DNA of 64,000 bases from Desertimonas sp963772825 (GTDB lineage Bacteria; Actinomycetota; Acidimicrobiia; Acidimicrobiales; Ilumatobacteraceae): positions 186,001-250,000 of the forward strand of contig CAVYYX010000012.1 of assembly GCA_963772825.1 (NCBI GenBank), given 5' to 3'. The notes below the pieces were generated by a model that worked only from the letters and a program-made list of their open reading frames with translations, was not told where the DNA came from and did not search any database. This document shows, piece after piece, positions 33,011 through 43,107 of the stretch. Numbering within the stretch: position 1 is the stretch's first letter; the number at the start of each line of letters is the position of its first letter. A program made the position numbers and the translations under genes.

Positions 33011-35627
33011 TGGGCCTCGCCCAGTTTCGCTTCGCCTCGCGCCTCGCCCGCCGCGAGGTGCGCCGGCGCCCAGGACGCACGCTCCTCGTCGTCTTGCTGA
33101 TCGCCGTCCCCGTGTTCGGGATGACCGTCGGCAGCGTGCTCGTGCGGACCGCCGACGCGACCGGCGACTGGGTCACCCATTGGTGGCGTCCTGGGACGGA
33201 CATCGTCGTCGAGCAGCCGCTCGATGACTCGGTCGCCCTCAGCGACGCCATCCCGACGGGCGCCGCCGTGACATCGGTTGTGCGCATCGGCTCGGCACCG
33301 ATCGTGGACGGCGCCGGAACGGTGATCGACGACGTCGCCATCGAAGATCCAGGTGCCAACGAGCCGTCGCGCGCCGTCACCGTCACGGACGGCCGCCTGC
33401 CGAAGTCGGGTGAGGTGTGGCTCTCCCGACCGCTCGCCGATCGGCTAGGCGTCGACGTCGGGGATGCGGTCACGCTCGCCAACCCAGCGGGTACGTGGAC
33501 GGTCGCCGGAACCGGTCGAGTGGACTCGGCGTTCAACCTGCGGTCGATGATCTTGCGGGACCTGCCGGTAGAGCAGTTCGCCGACGGCGTGCTCGACCGA
33601 GTCACGCTGATCGACCTCCCCGCCGAAGCCTCGGCCGCGGACATCGCCGCTGCGGGCCGGGGTCTCGACGAGCTCGTCGCCGAGAGTTCTCCAGACGATT
33701 CAAGCTTCACGCGCTTGTCCTGGCGCGGTCAGGACGGCAGTGCCGATTCGCACAACGGAGCGCTGGCGTGGGGATGGGTCGCCGGGGCGATCGCCTTGGC
33801 GGCGACCGGCATCATCGTCTCGGCGGCATTCGCCACGAGTGCTCGGCGCCAACTCGTGACGGTCGGACAGCTGTCGGCAAACGGGGCGCCCGAACGACTC
33901 GTCCGCCGTTCGCTGGCGATGCAGGGCGGCTGGTCCGGGCTCGCCGGCTCGGTGCTCGGCATCGTCGTGGCCGTCGTCGTCCTGCTGCTGGCCAGGTCGA
34001 CGATCGAGGACGTCAAGGGGTCCGTGCTCGCGCCATACCGCTTCGTCCCGTTCGACCTCATCGTGATCGTCGCCACCGGGACCGCGGCGGCAACCCTCGC
34101 CGCCCTCGTGCCCGCCCGCTCAGCGAGTCGCGTGCCGGTGCTCACCGCCCTTGCCGGCCGGCGACCTCTCGGCGTTGTGCCCCGCCGCCTCGTGCCGGTC
34201 GGCGTGGCGATGTTCGCCCTCGGCGTGTTCTTGCTGTTCCTCGGTGCCAGCAGCGAAGGGGGCGGCGATGCCGCCGCCGCGGCTGCCGTGCTCGGCGGGG
34301 TCATGGTGCTCGCCGGGATGTGCTGCTGCAGTCCGCTGGCCATCGACACGATGAGCCGGGCCAGCGCGCGGGTCGGGCGGTCGTGGCGCTTCGCCGGCCG
34401 GAGTCTCGGCCGGACCCGCACACGTAGCGCGGCCGTCGTGACCGCCATCGCCGTGGCCGGCGCGCTCGGCGCCGCAGGATCGACGTTCGCGATGAACATC
34501 GAGTCCAGCGGCGGCCGGCAACTACCGGACGACGCCATCGTCCTGCAGCCCATCGTCCGGATCGAACCCCGTGGCGCGGACGTGACTGAGTTGACGACGG
34601 CGCCGCTGGACGAAGCGGCTCGAGAGCAGCTGGCGTCGATCCTGCCGGCGGCAACGGTCACTCCCCGGCGGATCGCCACGTGGGAGCTGTCGGCCGTCGA
34701 GCCTCAGTTCGCCGCGGAGCGGCCCGTCGACGAAGTGGCCGTGCCCGTCATCCGTGAGGGACTCGTGATCGCCGATCCGGCGGTGATCGACCTGTACGAG
34801 CTGAGCGCGTCGGAGCGTGAGGATCTCGATCGGAAGGGGCCCTGCTGTTGCAGCCGTGGTTCGCCGAGTTCGCCGTTCGCGGCGGAGATCAGCTGAGTGT
34901 CGAAACCGCTTCCGGAGAGGTCGTCGTGCCGTACGCGATGCGCGACCACGTTCGCGAGGCGATCGAGAACCCGGGCGAGGAGCCGGAGTTCAACGGCGTC
35001 TACGGCATCGACGAGTTGATGATCACCGAGCAGACGGCGCGCCGGCTCGGCTTCGACATCGTCGAGTTCGGCGCCATCGTGCGCAACGACGCGCCGTTGA
35101 CGCAAACACAACGCGATGCCCTGAGCAGGACGTTCGAGGGGACCGCCTTGGAGGAGTGGTACCGCGACGCCGGCAGCACGACCGGCCGAGCGACCGGGTG
35201 GTGGGCGTTCGTCGAGGGTACAGAACGGGACGTGACGACTGCGCAGTTCCAGGGCATCGTTCTCGGCATCGTGCTCGCGCTCACGCTGGTCGTCGTGGCG
35301 ATCGGCCTGGCGCTCGCCGCCACGGAGAGCCGCGACGAGCGCGACGTGCTGGTCGCCGTCGGCGCCCGGCCCCGCACGATGCGCTCGATGGCCGGGTCCA
35401 AGGCTGTCGTGATGACGCTGACGGGAGTTGCGTTGGCGATCCCCACCGGGCTGATTCCGGCGTACGCCGTCACCAGCGCGGTGGACGACCCGTTCCAGGT
35501 CCCTTGGCTGGCTCTTGCCGCTCTGCTGGTCGTCGTACCGCTCGTCGCCGGTGCATCGGCCTGGGCGGCGAGCACGATCGCCCAGCGATTCCGACCCGTG
35601 CGCACGTCCAACTTCGCCTTCGACTAG
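33010..35627 (+). CDS. FtsX-like ABC permease, one missing G at 34836-34839
   Basis: A permease of about 872 residues with a first helix TLLVVLLIAVPVFGMTVGSV, a large external domain, three helices near the middle (AIALAATGIIVSAAFATSA, LGIVVAVVVLLLARS), a second cluster, and a final FtsX domain (GIVLGIVLALTLVVVAIGLAL, RDVLVAVGARPRTMRSMAG, LALAALLVVVPLVAGASAWA). After DLDRKG the sequence GGGGCCC should read GGGGGCCC to continue ALLLQPWFAEFAVRGGDQ; without that G it ends at 34896. Total length is one base short of 873 codons. A single homopolymer deletion explains the break, so the product is probably intact. It forms an exporter with the upstream ATPase. Confidence 0.88.
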
Positions 35628-35636
35628 CCCCCCATT

Positions 35637-35711
35637 CTGGGGAAGATCCGTGCCACCAGCCGATCTGGGGAAGATTCGAGTCAGGGTCTGACACGGATCT
35701 TCCCCAGATCG
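35637..35711 (+). repeat. Element A copy 1 (nested palindrome, 75 nt)
   Basis: The 12-mer CTGGGGAAGATC or close variants occurs twice directly (35637, 35665) and twice inverted (from 35697 and 35724). CGATCTGGGGAAGATTCG (35661-35678) pairs with 35694-35711 at 17 of 18 positions. It lies between the convergent FtsX and glgB genes. A second, ungapped copy with about 58 of 75 matching bases lies at 51957-52031. Confidence 0.85.
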
Positions 35712-35749
35712 TGGATTGACAGAGATCTTCCCCAGATGTGGGGGCGCGG

Positions 35750-37636
35750 TCAGGGGTGTTCGCGGAGATAGACGACCGACAGCGGGGGAACGGTGAGGGC
35801 GAGTGATTGCGGGAAGCCGTGCCATTGCTGGTCCTCGGTGCGCACCACGCCGAGGTTGCCGACCCCGCTGCCGCCGTAGTCGGTGGCATCGGTGTTGAGG
35901 ATCTCGGTCCACTCGCCGGAACCCGGTACCCCGACGCGGTATCCGTAGTGCACGGCCGGCGTGGCGTTGACGACGACGAGCACGGTGGGTGACGCGCCCG
36001 TCGGGTCGAGGCGCAACCAGGCGAAGACGCTGTGCGTGTCGTCGTCGCCCACGACATAGCGGAAACCCGCCGGGTCGCTGTCGCCTCGGTGCAGGGCGCC
36101 CTCTTGCTGGTAGGTGGCATTGAGGTCGGCGACGAGACGGCGAACGCCTGAGTTCTCCTGAGCGTCGTGCAGGCCCCAGTCGAGCATCCCCTCGTGGGCC
36201 CATTCGGCCGTCGTCCCCAGTTCGCCGCCCATGAACAGCAGCTTCTTGCCCGGCTGCGCCCACATCGTGCCGTACAGCATGCGCAGGTTGGCGAAGCGCT
36301 GCCACTCGTCCCCTGGCATCTTGCCGAGCAGCGATCCCTTGCCGTGGACCACCTCGTCGTGCGACAGCGGCAGGACGTAGCGCTCGGCGAAGGCATACAC
36401 GCTGCGGAACGTCAGCTCGTCGTGGTGGTAGCGGCGGTGCACGGTTTCACGCCCGACGTACTGCAACGCGTCGTGCATCCAGCCCATGTCCCACTTGAAC
36501 CCGAACCCCAGCCCGCCGTCGGCCACCGCACCGGTGACGTGCGGCCACGCCGTCGACTCCTCGGCAAACGTCGTCGTGTCGGGAAACTCCTCGGCGATCG
36601 CTGTCGTGCATTGCTTGAGGAAGTCGATGGCGGCGAGGTTCTCCCGGCCTCCGTGGCGGTTGGGGATCCATTGTCCCTCACCGCGCGAGTAGTCGAGGTA
36701 GAGCATCGAGGCGACGGCGTCGACGCGGAGCCCGTCGGCGTGGTAGCGGTCCAACCAGCTGATCGCGCTGGACACGAGGAACGACCGGACCTCGGGACGG
36801 CCGTAGTTGAAGATCGCCGACTTCCAGTCCGGGTGGTAGCCCTGGCGTGGGTCGGCGTGCTCGTAGAGGTAGGTCCCGTCGAAGCGGAACAGGGCGTGCT
36901 CGTCCATCGGGAAGTGCGACGGCACCCAGTCGAGCAGCACGCCGACGCCGCGCTCGTGGAGGCGGTCGATCATCCCCATCAGCTCGACCGGGGTCCCGTA
37001 GCGCGCCGTCGGGGCGAAGTATCCGGTCACCTGGTAGCCCCACGAGCCGTAGTACGGGTGCTCCATCACGGGCAGCAACTCGACGTGAGTGAAACCGTGG
37101 CTGAGCACGTGGTCGGCGAGCGGATCGGCGAGCTCGTCGTAGCGCGGAAACCGGCGTCCGGGCGTCGCCACGCGGCCCCACGAGCCGAGATGCAGCTCGT
37201 AGATCGAGATCGGGGCGTCGCTCGTGATCGTCGCCGCCCGCTCGCCGGTCCACCTGCCGTCCTGCCAGTCGTAGCGCAGGTCGGCGATGCGCGACGCCGT
37301 CGACGGTGGTTCGAACGTCGCCGCGGCGACAGGGTCGGAGCGCTCGAAGCGCCGTCCGTCGGACGTCGTGACGCCGAAGCGGTAGCCATGGCCGACCTCG
37401 GCACCGGCGGCATACCCCGACCACACGCCGGATGTGGCCAGTCGTTCGAGAGCGATCGGTTGCTGCCAGCCATGGAAGTCGCCGACGACGTCGACGCGAC
37501 TGGCGTTTGGCGCCCATACGGAGAACCAGCAGCCGCGGTCGTCGGGGTGGGCACCGAGCACGTCGAAGATCCGCCGATGCGTCCCCTCGTTGAACAGGTG
37601 GAGGTCCAGCTCGCCCGGAGGGCCGGGGACGTTCAT
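35750..37636 (-). CDS. glgB: 1,4-alpha-glucan branching enzyme
   Basis: A 628-residue GH13 branching enzyme. The amino-terminal CBM48 domain (GCWFSVWAPNASRVDVVGDF) is followed by the barrel: ELLPVMEHPYYGSWGYQVTG, HADGLRVDAVASMLYLDYSR (nucleophile Asp), TTFAEESTAWP (acid Glu) and YVLPLSHDEVVHGKGSLLG (transition-state Asp). The extra N-terminal beta-domain of the longest forms is absent. It introduces alpha-1,6 branches in glycogen. The ATG overlaps the malQ stop (ATGA), so it is translationally coupled behind malQ, and both lie on a fragment of repeat C. Confidence 0.95.
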   Translation of the reverse strand: MNVPGPPGELDLHLFNEGTHRRIFDVLGAHPDDRGCWFSVWAPNASRVDVVGDFHGWQQPIALERLATSGVWSGYAAGAEVGHGYRFGVTTSDGRRFERSDPVAAATFEPPSTASRIADLRYDWQDGRWTGERAATITSDAPISIYELHLGSWGRVATPGRRFPRYDELADPLADHVLSHGFTHVELLPVMEHPYYGSWGYQVTGYFAPTARYGTPVELMGMIDRLHERGVGVLLDWVPSHFPMDEHALFRFDGTYLYEHADPRQGYHPDWKSAIFNYGRPEVRSFLVSSAISWLDRYHADGLRVDAVASMLYLDYSRGEGQWIPNRHGGRENLAAIDFLKQCTTAIAEEFPDTTTFAEESTAWPHVTGAVADGGLGFGFKWDMGWMHDALQYVGRETVHRRYHHDELTFRSVYAFAERYVLPLSHDEVVHGKGSLLGKMPGDEWQRFANLRMLYGTMWAQPGKKLLFMGGELGTTAEWAHEGMLDWGLHDAQENSGVRRLVADLNATYQQEGALHRGDSDPAGFRYVVGDDDTHSVFAWLRLDPTGASPTVLVVVNATPAVHYGYRVGVPGSGEWTEILNTDATDYGGSGVGNLGVVRTEDQQWHGFPQSLALTVPPLSVVYLREHP

Positions 37637-39471
37637 TGCGTTCCCCGGCCACGCGTGGTGAGTGTGCGCAGGTGGCGTCGCACCGCTGGGTCCGCCAGCG
37701 TCTCCGACGTCGGCAGGCACAAGCGCCGCCGCCAGATCGTCGGCAGCACCTTGCCGGGGATGTTGTGCGGGGTCGTCTCGCCGACCAGATCATCGAGGTC
37801 GGCGTTGACGAGGTAGGCGTCCGATGACGCCAGGCGAGCGAGAGCACCTTCGAGGAGGCTTGTCAACGAGTCGCCGACGGGTCGACCGAGGGCGCGCTGC
37901 AACTTGACCCGGTATCCGGCGAGTTCGCCGCGCTCGTACAGCAGGGCGAACGGCTCCATGTCATGGGTCCGCAACCCAGCGACGGTTCGCGCCGGGATCG
38001 TCGGCAGGTCTTCTTCGGCGAGGCGGGTCTGTTCGGCGTAGAGCCCGAGCATCGTCCAGTCGCTCATCGCCTCGGTGATCTCCACCGGCACCGTTCCGAG
38101 ATCCTCGCCGACCACTGTCGTTCCAGTACCCGCTGCCTCGGCGGCGACTACCGCAAGCAGTTTGGAGCGGGGATAGCGCACGTAGACCCCTTGACTGGGG
38201 TCCATCCCCTCGGGGATCCACCACAGGCGGTGGACGCCGAGGACGTGGTCGATGCGCAGCAGCGAGGCGTACTCGCCACACCGGCGCACCACGCCGCGCC
38301 ACAGGGCGAAGCCGCTGCGCTCGGCGACGCCGGGGAGCTGCGGCGGAAATCCCCAGTCCTGGCCGTCCGGGTACATCGAATCGGGCGGGGCACCCACGGC
38401 CATCCCGGTGGCGAACAGGTCGGGGTTGGCCCACGTCTCGAAGCCGAGCGGATGGCTGCCGATCGGCAGATCGAGGGCGAACGCCGCAGCTCCGGGTTCG
38501 TGGAGGCCGGAGAGGGCGACGTGGGCGAGGTATTGGGCGAGCTGGTGGCTCGCCTTCACGACGTCGCTCGGCCGCGTGGCATCGGCGGTGTCCACGGCGA
38601 CCTCGGCGCGGAACCGCGCGTAGTCGGCGACATCGGGGTTGGCGGCGACCCAGCGCTGCACGTCGTAGGCCAGCTCGCCGGAGAGCTCCGTCGCAGCGTC
38701 GAGCAGCTGTTCCCGGCGCCTCCGACCGAGCACCCGCCAATCGACGAGCGCGCCGATCTCCGGGATGGGCGCCGTCGGCAAGACGCTGTCGTCGACGTAC
38801 ACCTCGTTCCAGTGCAGACGGCTGACCGGGGCATAGGGGCTGGGATCGAACGGCTCGTCGAGGAAGGCCGCATACAGCGGCAGCGTGATCAACGCTTCGA
38901 CGCCGACGGTCGGGAGCGCGCGGCCGAGCGACGCGAGGTGGGCGAACGAGGGCAGCGGCGACTCGCGCTCCCACAGCGCGTAGGCCGGGGCGAACACGGC
39001 AGCGCCGCCGGCGAGCGCCGCCGACGTCGGCATCACGGGCGGGGGGGTGACGATCGTCGCCGTCTCGTCGACGCTGCGCCCGGCCAGGGCCAGGGCGTGG
39101 CAGCCGACGGGGAGCGGTTCCGGGAGGTAGACGCGCTCGTCCACGATCGCGAGGTCGACGGTCGATCCATCGGCCAAGGTCAGCGCGGCGTGCTCGATGC
39201 CACTGCCGACCGGAACCAGGCCGCCCGACCCGACGACGACCGGGGGCACTCGACGGGATGGGCCGGCGGCAGCAGCGTCCGCCTCGAGGATCGCCACGAC
39301 GCGGCGCAGCGCTTCGGGGTGAGCGTCGTGGTAGGTCCCTCGGTCGTCCCAGTAGAACGGCTCGGCGCCGAGCGCCTCCGCCCGGCGCCGCAGCGCGTCG
39401 AGGTCGCCGTCGTCGGGCGGTTGCTCTCCGATCCGTTGGAGCGTAGATGCCCTCGGCGGCGCGGCCCACAA
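37633..39471 (-). CDS. malQ: 4-alpha-glucanotransferase (amylomaltase)
   Basis: A 612-residue GH77 enzyme that transfers alpha-1,4-glucan chains. Catalytic segments: LLRIDHVLGVHRLWWIPEGM (nucleophile Asp), TTVVGEDLGTVPVEITEAM (acid/base Glu), and VAGLRTHDMEPFALLYERG (transition-state Asp). About 150 residues of a variable domain precede the barrel. The start is uncertain; I use TTG at 39471, just inside the divergent methyltransferase promoter. The C-terminal residues RGRGTQ and the stop are encoded by repeat C, which also supplies the glgB start. With glgB it handles maltodextrin and glycogen turnover. Confidence 0.93.
   Translation of the reverse strand: MWAAPPRASTLQRIGEQPPDDGDLDALRRRAEALGAEPFYWDDRGTYHDAHPEALRRVVAILEADAAAAGPSRRVPPVVVGSGGLVPVGSGIEHAALTLADGSTVDLAIVDERVYLPEPLPVGCHALALAGRSVDETATIVTPPPVMPTSAALAGGAAVFAPAYALWERESPLPSFAHLASLGRALPTVGVEALITLPLYAAFLDEPFDPSPYAPVSRLHWNEVYVDDSVLPTAPIPEIGALVDWRVLGRRRREQLLDAATELSGELAYDVQRWVAANPDVADYARFRAEVAVDTADATRPSDVVKASHQLAQYLAHVALSGLHEPGAAAFALDLPIGSHPLGFETWANPDLFATGMAVGAPPDSMYPDGQDWGFPPQLPGVAERSGFALWRGVVRRCGEYASLLRIDHVLGVHRLWWIPEGMDPSQGVYVRYPRSKLLAVVAAEAAGTGTTVVGEDLGTVPVEITEAMSDWTMLGLYAEQTRLAEEDLPTIPARTVAGLRTHDMEPFALLYERGELAGYRVKLQRALGRPVGDSLTSLLEGALARLASSDAYLVNADLDDLVGETTPHNIPGKVLPTIWRRRLCLPTSETLADPAVRRHLRTLTTRGRGTQ
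37635..37654 (-). repeat. Element C, terminal 20 nt, at the malQ-glgB junction
   Basis: Minus strand GCGTGGCCGGGGAACGCAAT is identical to the terminal part of the full copies near 46.0 kb. It encodes the end of MalQ in one frame and provides the glgB ATG in another. Confidence 0.65.
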
Positions 39472-39481
39472 CGACGGCCCG

Positions 39482-39487
39482 TACGCT
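39482..39487 (+). promoter_or_regulatory. -10 box of the methyltransferase gene (leaderless)
   Basis: TACGCT lies seven bases before the ATG at 39495. Confidence 0.55.
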
Positions 39488-39494
39488 CGGCAAC

Positions 39495-40346
39495 ATGGCC
39501 AATGAGCAGATGCGCGAGCTCTGGACGAACCGTGCAGGTCCGGGGTGGTTCGCCAACCACGACACGTTCAAGGCCGTGCTCCAGCCGGTCGCCAGCGCCG
39601 TGATCACGGCCGCCGAGCCCCTCGACGGACGCGTCGTGCTCGATGTCGGATGCGGAACAGGTGGCCTCTCGCGGCTGGTCGCTGACCGCGGCGGCACACC
39701 GGTTGGCGCCGACATCTCGGCGACGATGGTCGACGGAGCTCGCCGGCTGTATCCCGAGCTTCGCTTCGAGGTCGTCGACGTGCAGGTGGCGGATCTCGCT
39801 GCGTTGGCACCGGGAGGCTTCGACCGGGTGATCTCGGAGTTCGGGGTGATGTTCTTCGACGATCCCGTCGCCGCCTTCGCCAACATCGCCGCGGCGGTGC
39901 GACCGCAATCGACGATGGCGTTCGCCTGTTGGCGGTCGCTGGCCGAGAACCAGATGTTCACGCTCGGCACTCACCTGCTGCTCGACCGGATGCCGGAGCC
40001 GCCACCGCCCGCCAGCCCGCACCAGCCGGGCCCTGTGGCGTTTGCCGATGCGGACTACGTGGCCAACGTGCTCGAGACGGCGGGTTGGCTCGACGTCGAC
40101 GTCGCTGCGCTCGATGTCGATCTGCGCTTCGGTATCGCCGGGAGCGATGGCGTCGAGGAGCGCCTCGCCGTGATCCTGTCCGGGTCGACGGGTCAGGCCG
40201 CCATCGCCCAGCTCCGCCCGGCACTCGGAGAAGCTGGGTGGGAGGCGTTGCTCGACGATGTGCGCGCCGAGGTCAGCACGGCGATGGTCGACGGCGCCGT
40301 GCAGTTCCCCGGGTGCATCTGGGTCGTGCGCGCCGCTGCGCCGTGA
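39495..40346 (+). CDS. SAM-dependent methyltransferase (class I)
   Basis: A 283-residue methyltransferase. RVVLDVGCGTGGLSRLVADR is motif I, TPVGADISATMVDGARRLYP motif II, and DLAALAPGGFDRVISEFGVM the post-motif strand; FACWRSLAENQMFTLGTHLL resembles the UbiE/ArsM-like small-molecule methyltransferase group. The last codons overlap the start of an FAD oxidase gene (GTGA), so the two are co-translated and may act on one amine-type substrate. Substrate unknown. Confidence 0.88.
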   Translation: MANEQMRELWTNRAGPGWFANHDTFKAVLQPVASAVITAAEPLDGRVVLDVGCGTGGLSRLVADRGGTPVGADISATMVDGARRLYPELRFEVVDVQVADLAALAPGGFDRVISEFGVMFFDDPVAAFANIAAAVRPQSTMAFACWRSLAENQMFTLGTHLLLDRMPEPPPPASPHQPGPVAFADADYVANVLETAGWLDVDVAALDVDLRFGIAGSDGVEERLAVILSGSTGQAAIAQLRPALGEAGWEALLDDVRAEVSTAMVDGAVQFPGCIWVVRAAAP

Positions 40347-41474
40347 GGCGCTACCACACGATTGTCGCCGGCCTCGGGGCGATGGGGTCGGCGGCCGTGG
40401 CGTGCCTCGCCCGCCGCGGCGTGGACGTCGTTGGACTCGAACAGTTCGCAGCCCTGCACGACCGCGGCTCCAGCCACGGTGACTCGCGGATCGTGCGGAT
40501 GGCCTATTTCGAGCATCCCGACTACGTGCCCCTACTGCGTCGCGCCTATGACGGCTGGGCAGCGCTGGAGCGCGACAGTGGTCGCCGGCTGATCACGTGG
40601 ACCGGAGCGTTGATGATCGGTCGACCGGAGTCGACGGTCGTTGCCGGGACGCTGGAGAGCGTCAGGCGGTGGCAGCTGCCCCACGAACTGCTCGATGCCG
40701 GGGCGATGGCCGACCGGTTCGGTCAATTCCGCCTGGGCGACGATGACGTCGCCGTCTACGAGCGCGACGCAGGCGTCGTCGATCCGGAAGCCACGATCGC
40801 CATCCTCCACGAGCGGGCGCGACGTGCTGGGGCCGAGCTGCGCTTCGAGACGCCGATGGACGGCTGGACCGTCGGCGACGGTGGGGTGATGGTCGGTGTC
40901 GGCGGCGAGCGAGTCGCCGCTGATCACCTCGTGATCGGCGCTGGGCCCTGGGCCGGGGCGCTGCTCGGCGGGGCATTCCCGCTGACGCCCGTGCGGACGG
41001 TGACGTATCACTTCGAGCCGAGTGGCGATCGTGCGCAGTTCGCGCCGGACCGCTGTCCGGCATTCGTGTGGGAGCTGACCCCCGGCGACGCGCTGTACGG
41101 GCTCGCCGACGTCGGCCGCGGCGCTCCGAAGGTCGGCTTTCACCACCGTCGCTTCCCAATCGATCCGGACCACGTCGACCGCGACGCCACCTCGGAGGAG
41201 GTGGCCGCGATGCGCGCCGTCCTTGCCGAGCGGCTTCCGGCGTTGGCGACAAGGCAGCGTGGTCAGCGCCGCGTGCAGGTACACGATGACGCCCGATGAG
41301 CACTTCGTGATCGGCCACCTTCCCGGGACCGACGGCCGGGTCTCGGTCGCCGCCGGGTTCTCCGGTCACGGCTTCAAGTTCGTGCCCGTCGTCGGCGAGA
41401 TCCTCGCCGACCTCGCCATCGACGGCGCCACCGACGCCCCGATCGCCCTCTTCGATCCGTCCCGTTTCAGGTGA
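40343..41474 (+). CDS. FAD-dependent amine oxidase (sarcosine oxidase/SolA-like), one frame change near 41250
   Basis: The amino-terminal HTIVAGLGAMGSAAVACLAR is the FAD-binding dinucleotide fold, followed by VVGLEQFAALHDRGSSHGDS, typical of monomeric sarcosine oxidase and N-methyltryptophan oxidase, which bind FAD covalently. After ERLPALA the sequence changes frame near 41248-41253 and resumes GSVVSAACRYTMTPDEHFVI; the Cys in SAACRYTMTPDEHF corresponds to the flavin-linking cysteine of the family. It ends HGFKFVPVVGEILADLAIDG and PSRFR. Length is one base over 377 codons, consistent with one inserted base. Oxidises an N-methyl or primary amine; pairing with a methyltransferase is suggestive. 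Its end overlaps the convergent acyl-CoA synthetase gene by eight bases. Confidence 0.87.
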
Positions 41475-43089
41475 GGCCGAGGTCGGCGATCGCCTGCTCG
41501 CGCATCACGAACTTCTGGACCTTGCCGGTGACGGTCATCGGGAACTCGTCGACGAAGCGCACGTAGCGGGGGATCTTGTAGTGGGCGATCTGGCCGGCGC
41601 AGAACTCGCGCAGCTCGTGCTCGTCGGCGGTCGTGTCGGGGCGCAGCTTGACCCACGCCATCAACTCCTCGCCATACTTCGGATCGGGCACGCCGATCAC
41701 CTGGACATCGGCGACTGCGGGGTGCGTGTACAGGAACTCCTCGATCTCGCGCGGGTAGATGTTCTCGCCGCCGCGGATGACCATGTCCTTGATCCGCCCC
41801 ACGATGTTGACGTAGCCGTCGTCGCCCATCACGGCGAGGTCGCCCGTGTGCATCCAGCCGTCGTCGTCGATCGCCGCGGCGGTCTGGGTGGGTTCGTTCC
41901 AGTAGCCCGTCATCACCGAGTAGCCGCGGGTGCAGAACTCGCCGATCTCACCCCGCGGCAACGTCTCCCCGCTTGCCGAGCTGGCGATGCGGATCTCGAC
42001 ATGCGGGTGGGCGCGGCCGACGGTCGCCGTGCGATGGTGCAGCGAGTCGTCGGGGAGCGTCTGCGTCGACACCGGGGACGTCTCGGTCATCCCGTAGCAG
42101 ATCGTCACGTCCTCCATGTGCATGCGATCGACGCATGCCTTCATCACCTCCACCGGGCACGGCGATCCGGCCATCACGCCGGTGCGCAGTGACGTCAGGT
42201 CGTACTCCTCGAAGTCAGCGTGTCCGAGCTCGGCGATGAACATCGTGGGAACCCCGTACAGCGCCGTGCACCGCTCGGCGGCGACCGTTTCGAGGACGTG
42301 GACGGGATCGAAGGCGTCGCCGGGGATGACCATCGTCGCCCCGTGGGTGGTGCACCCCAAATTGCCCATGACCATGCCGAAGCAGTGGTAGAAGGGCACC
42401 GGGATGCACAGCCGATCGGCGCTGCTGAACCCCTGCAGGCGGGTGACGAAGTAGCCGTTGTTGAGGATGTTGCGGTGCGACAGCGTGGCGCCCTTGGGAA
42501 ACCCGGTCGTGCCCGATGTGTACTGGATGTTGATCGGATCGTCCGGCGTCAGGCTCGCCGCCCGGTCGGCAACCGCCGCAGCGTCCGAGCCACCGGCGCC
42601 GGCGACGAGCTCGTCCCACTCGTCCTCCCAGAAGAACACCGCCCGCTCCAATGCCGGGACCTGTCCGTCGATCTGGTCGACCATCTCCATGTAGTCGGAG
42701 CTCTTGAACGACGGGGCGGCCACGAGCATGCGGCAACCGGACTGGTTGAGGGCGTAGGCCAGCTCGTGGGTGCGATACGCCGGGTTGATGTTGACGAGGA
42801 TCACGCCGATGTTGGCGGTGGCGTACTGCAACAGGGTCCACTCTGCGTAGTTCGGGCTCCACAACCCGACCCGATCGCCGACTTCCAGGCCGAGCCCGAG
42901 GAGTCCGACGCTGAGCCGGTCGACGCGCTCGCCGAACTCGGCGTAGGTCCAACGGATGCCCTGATGGCGGGCGACGAGGGCGTCGTTGTCACGATGGGCG
43001 GCGATCGTCCGCCTGAGGTTGTCGCCGATCGTCTCATCGAGCAGCGCGACGTCGGTCGGTCCGCGGTCGACGGCGAGTTCGGCGGCCAT
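41467..43089 (-). CDS. Medium/long-chain fatty acyl-CoA synthetase (AMP-forming)
   Basis: A 540-residue ANL-superfamily enzyme. NIQYTSGTTGFPKGATLSHR is the phosphate-binding A3 motif, ICYGMTETSPVSTQTLPDD the A5 region, DGWMHTGDLAVMGDDGYVNI and GRIKDMVIRGGENIYPREIE the hinge region, and FVDEFPMTVTGKVQKFVMRE carries the catalytic lysine. It activates a carboxylic acid to its acyl-CoA; the layout matches FadD3/FadD35-type enzymes (AMP-binding plus AMP-binding_C). Single gene with only an 18-base gap to phoD behind it, which runs in the same direction. Confidence 0.92.
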   Translation of the reverse strand: MAAELAVDRGPTDVALLDETIGDNLRRTIAAHRDNDALVARHQGIRWTYAEFGERVDRLSVGLLGLGLEVGDRVGLWSPNYAEWTLLQYATANIGVILVNINPAYRTHELAYALNQSGCRMLVAAPSFKSSDYMEMVDQIDGQVPALERAVFFWEDEWDELVAGAGGSDAAAVADRAASLTPDDPINIQYTSGTTGFPKGATLSHRNILNNGYFVTRLQGFSSADRLCIPVPFYHCFGMVMGNLGCTTHGATMVIPGDAFDPVHVLETVAAERCTALYGVPTMFIAELGHADFEEYDLTSLRTGVMAGSPCPVEVMKACVDRMHMEDVTICYGMTETSPVSTQTLPDDSLHHRTATVGRAHPHVEIRIASSASGETLPRGEIGEFCTRGYSVMTGYWNEPTQTAAAIDDDGWMHTGDLAVMGDDGYVNIVGRIKDMVIRGGENIYPREIEEFLYTHPAVADVQVIGVPDPKYGEELMAWVKLRPDTTADEHELREFCAGQIAHYKIPRYVRFVDEFPMTVTGKVQKFVMREQAIADLGLT

Positions 43090-43107
43090 GCCTTGATGTT
43101 CGCGCGT

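Noticed and set aside
34800..34920. Programmed frameshifting in the FtsX-like gene
   Set aside because: GGGGCCC is not a typical slippery site, no stimulatory structure is evident, and eight other genes show similar single-base breaks, so a sequence error is simpler.
35628..35749. Element A copy 1 as merely a bidirectional terminator
   Set aside because: Termination may well occur there, but the homologous copy at 51957 lies between two genes in the same direction, so termination between convergent genes is not the common property.
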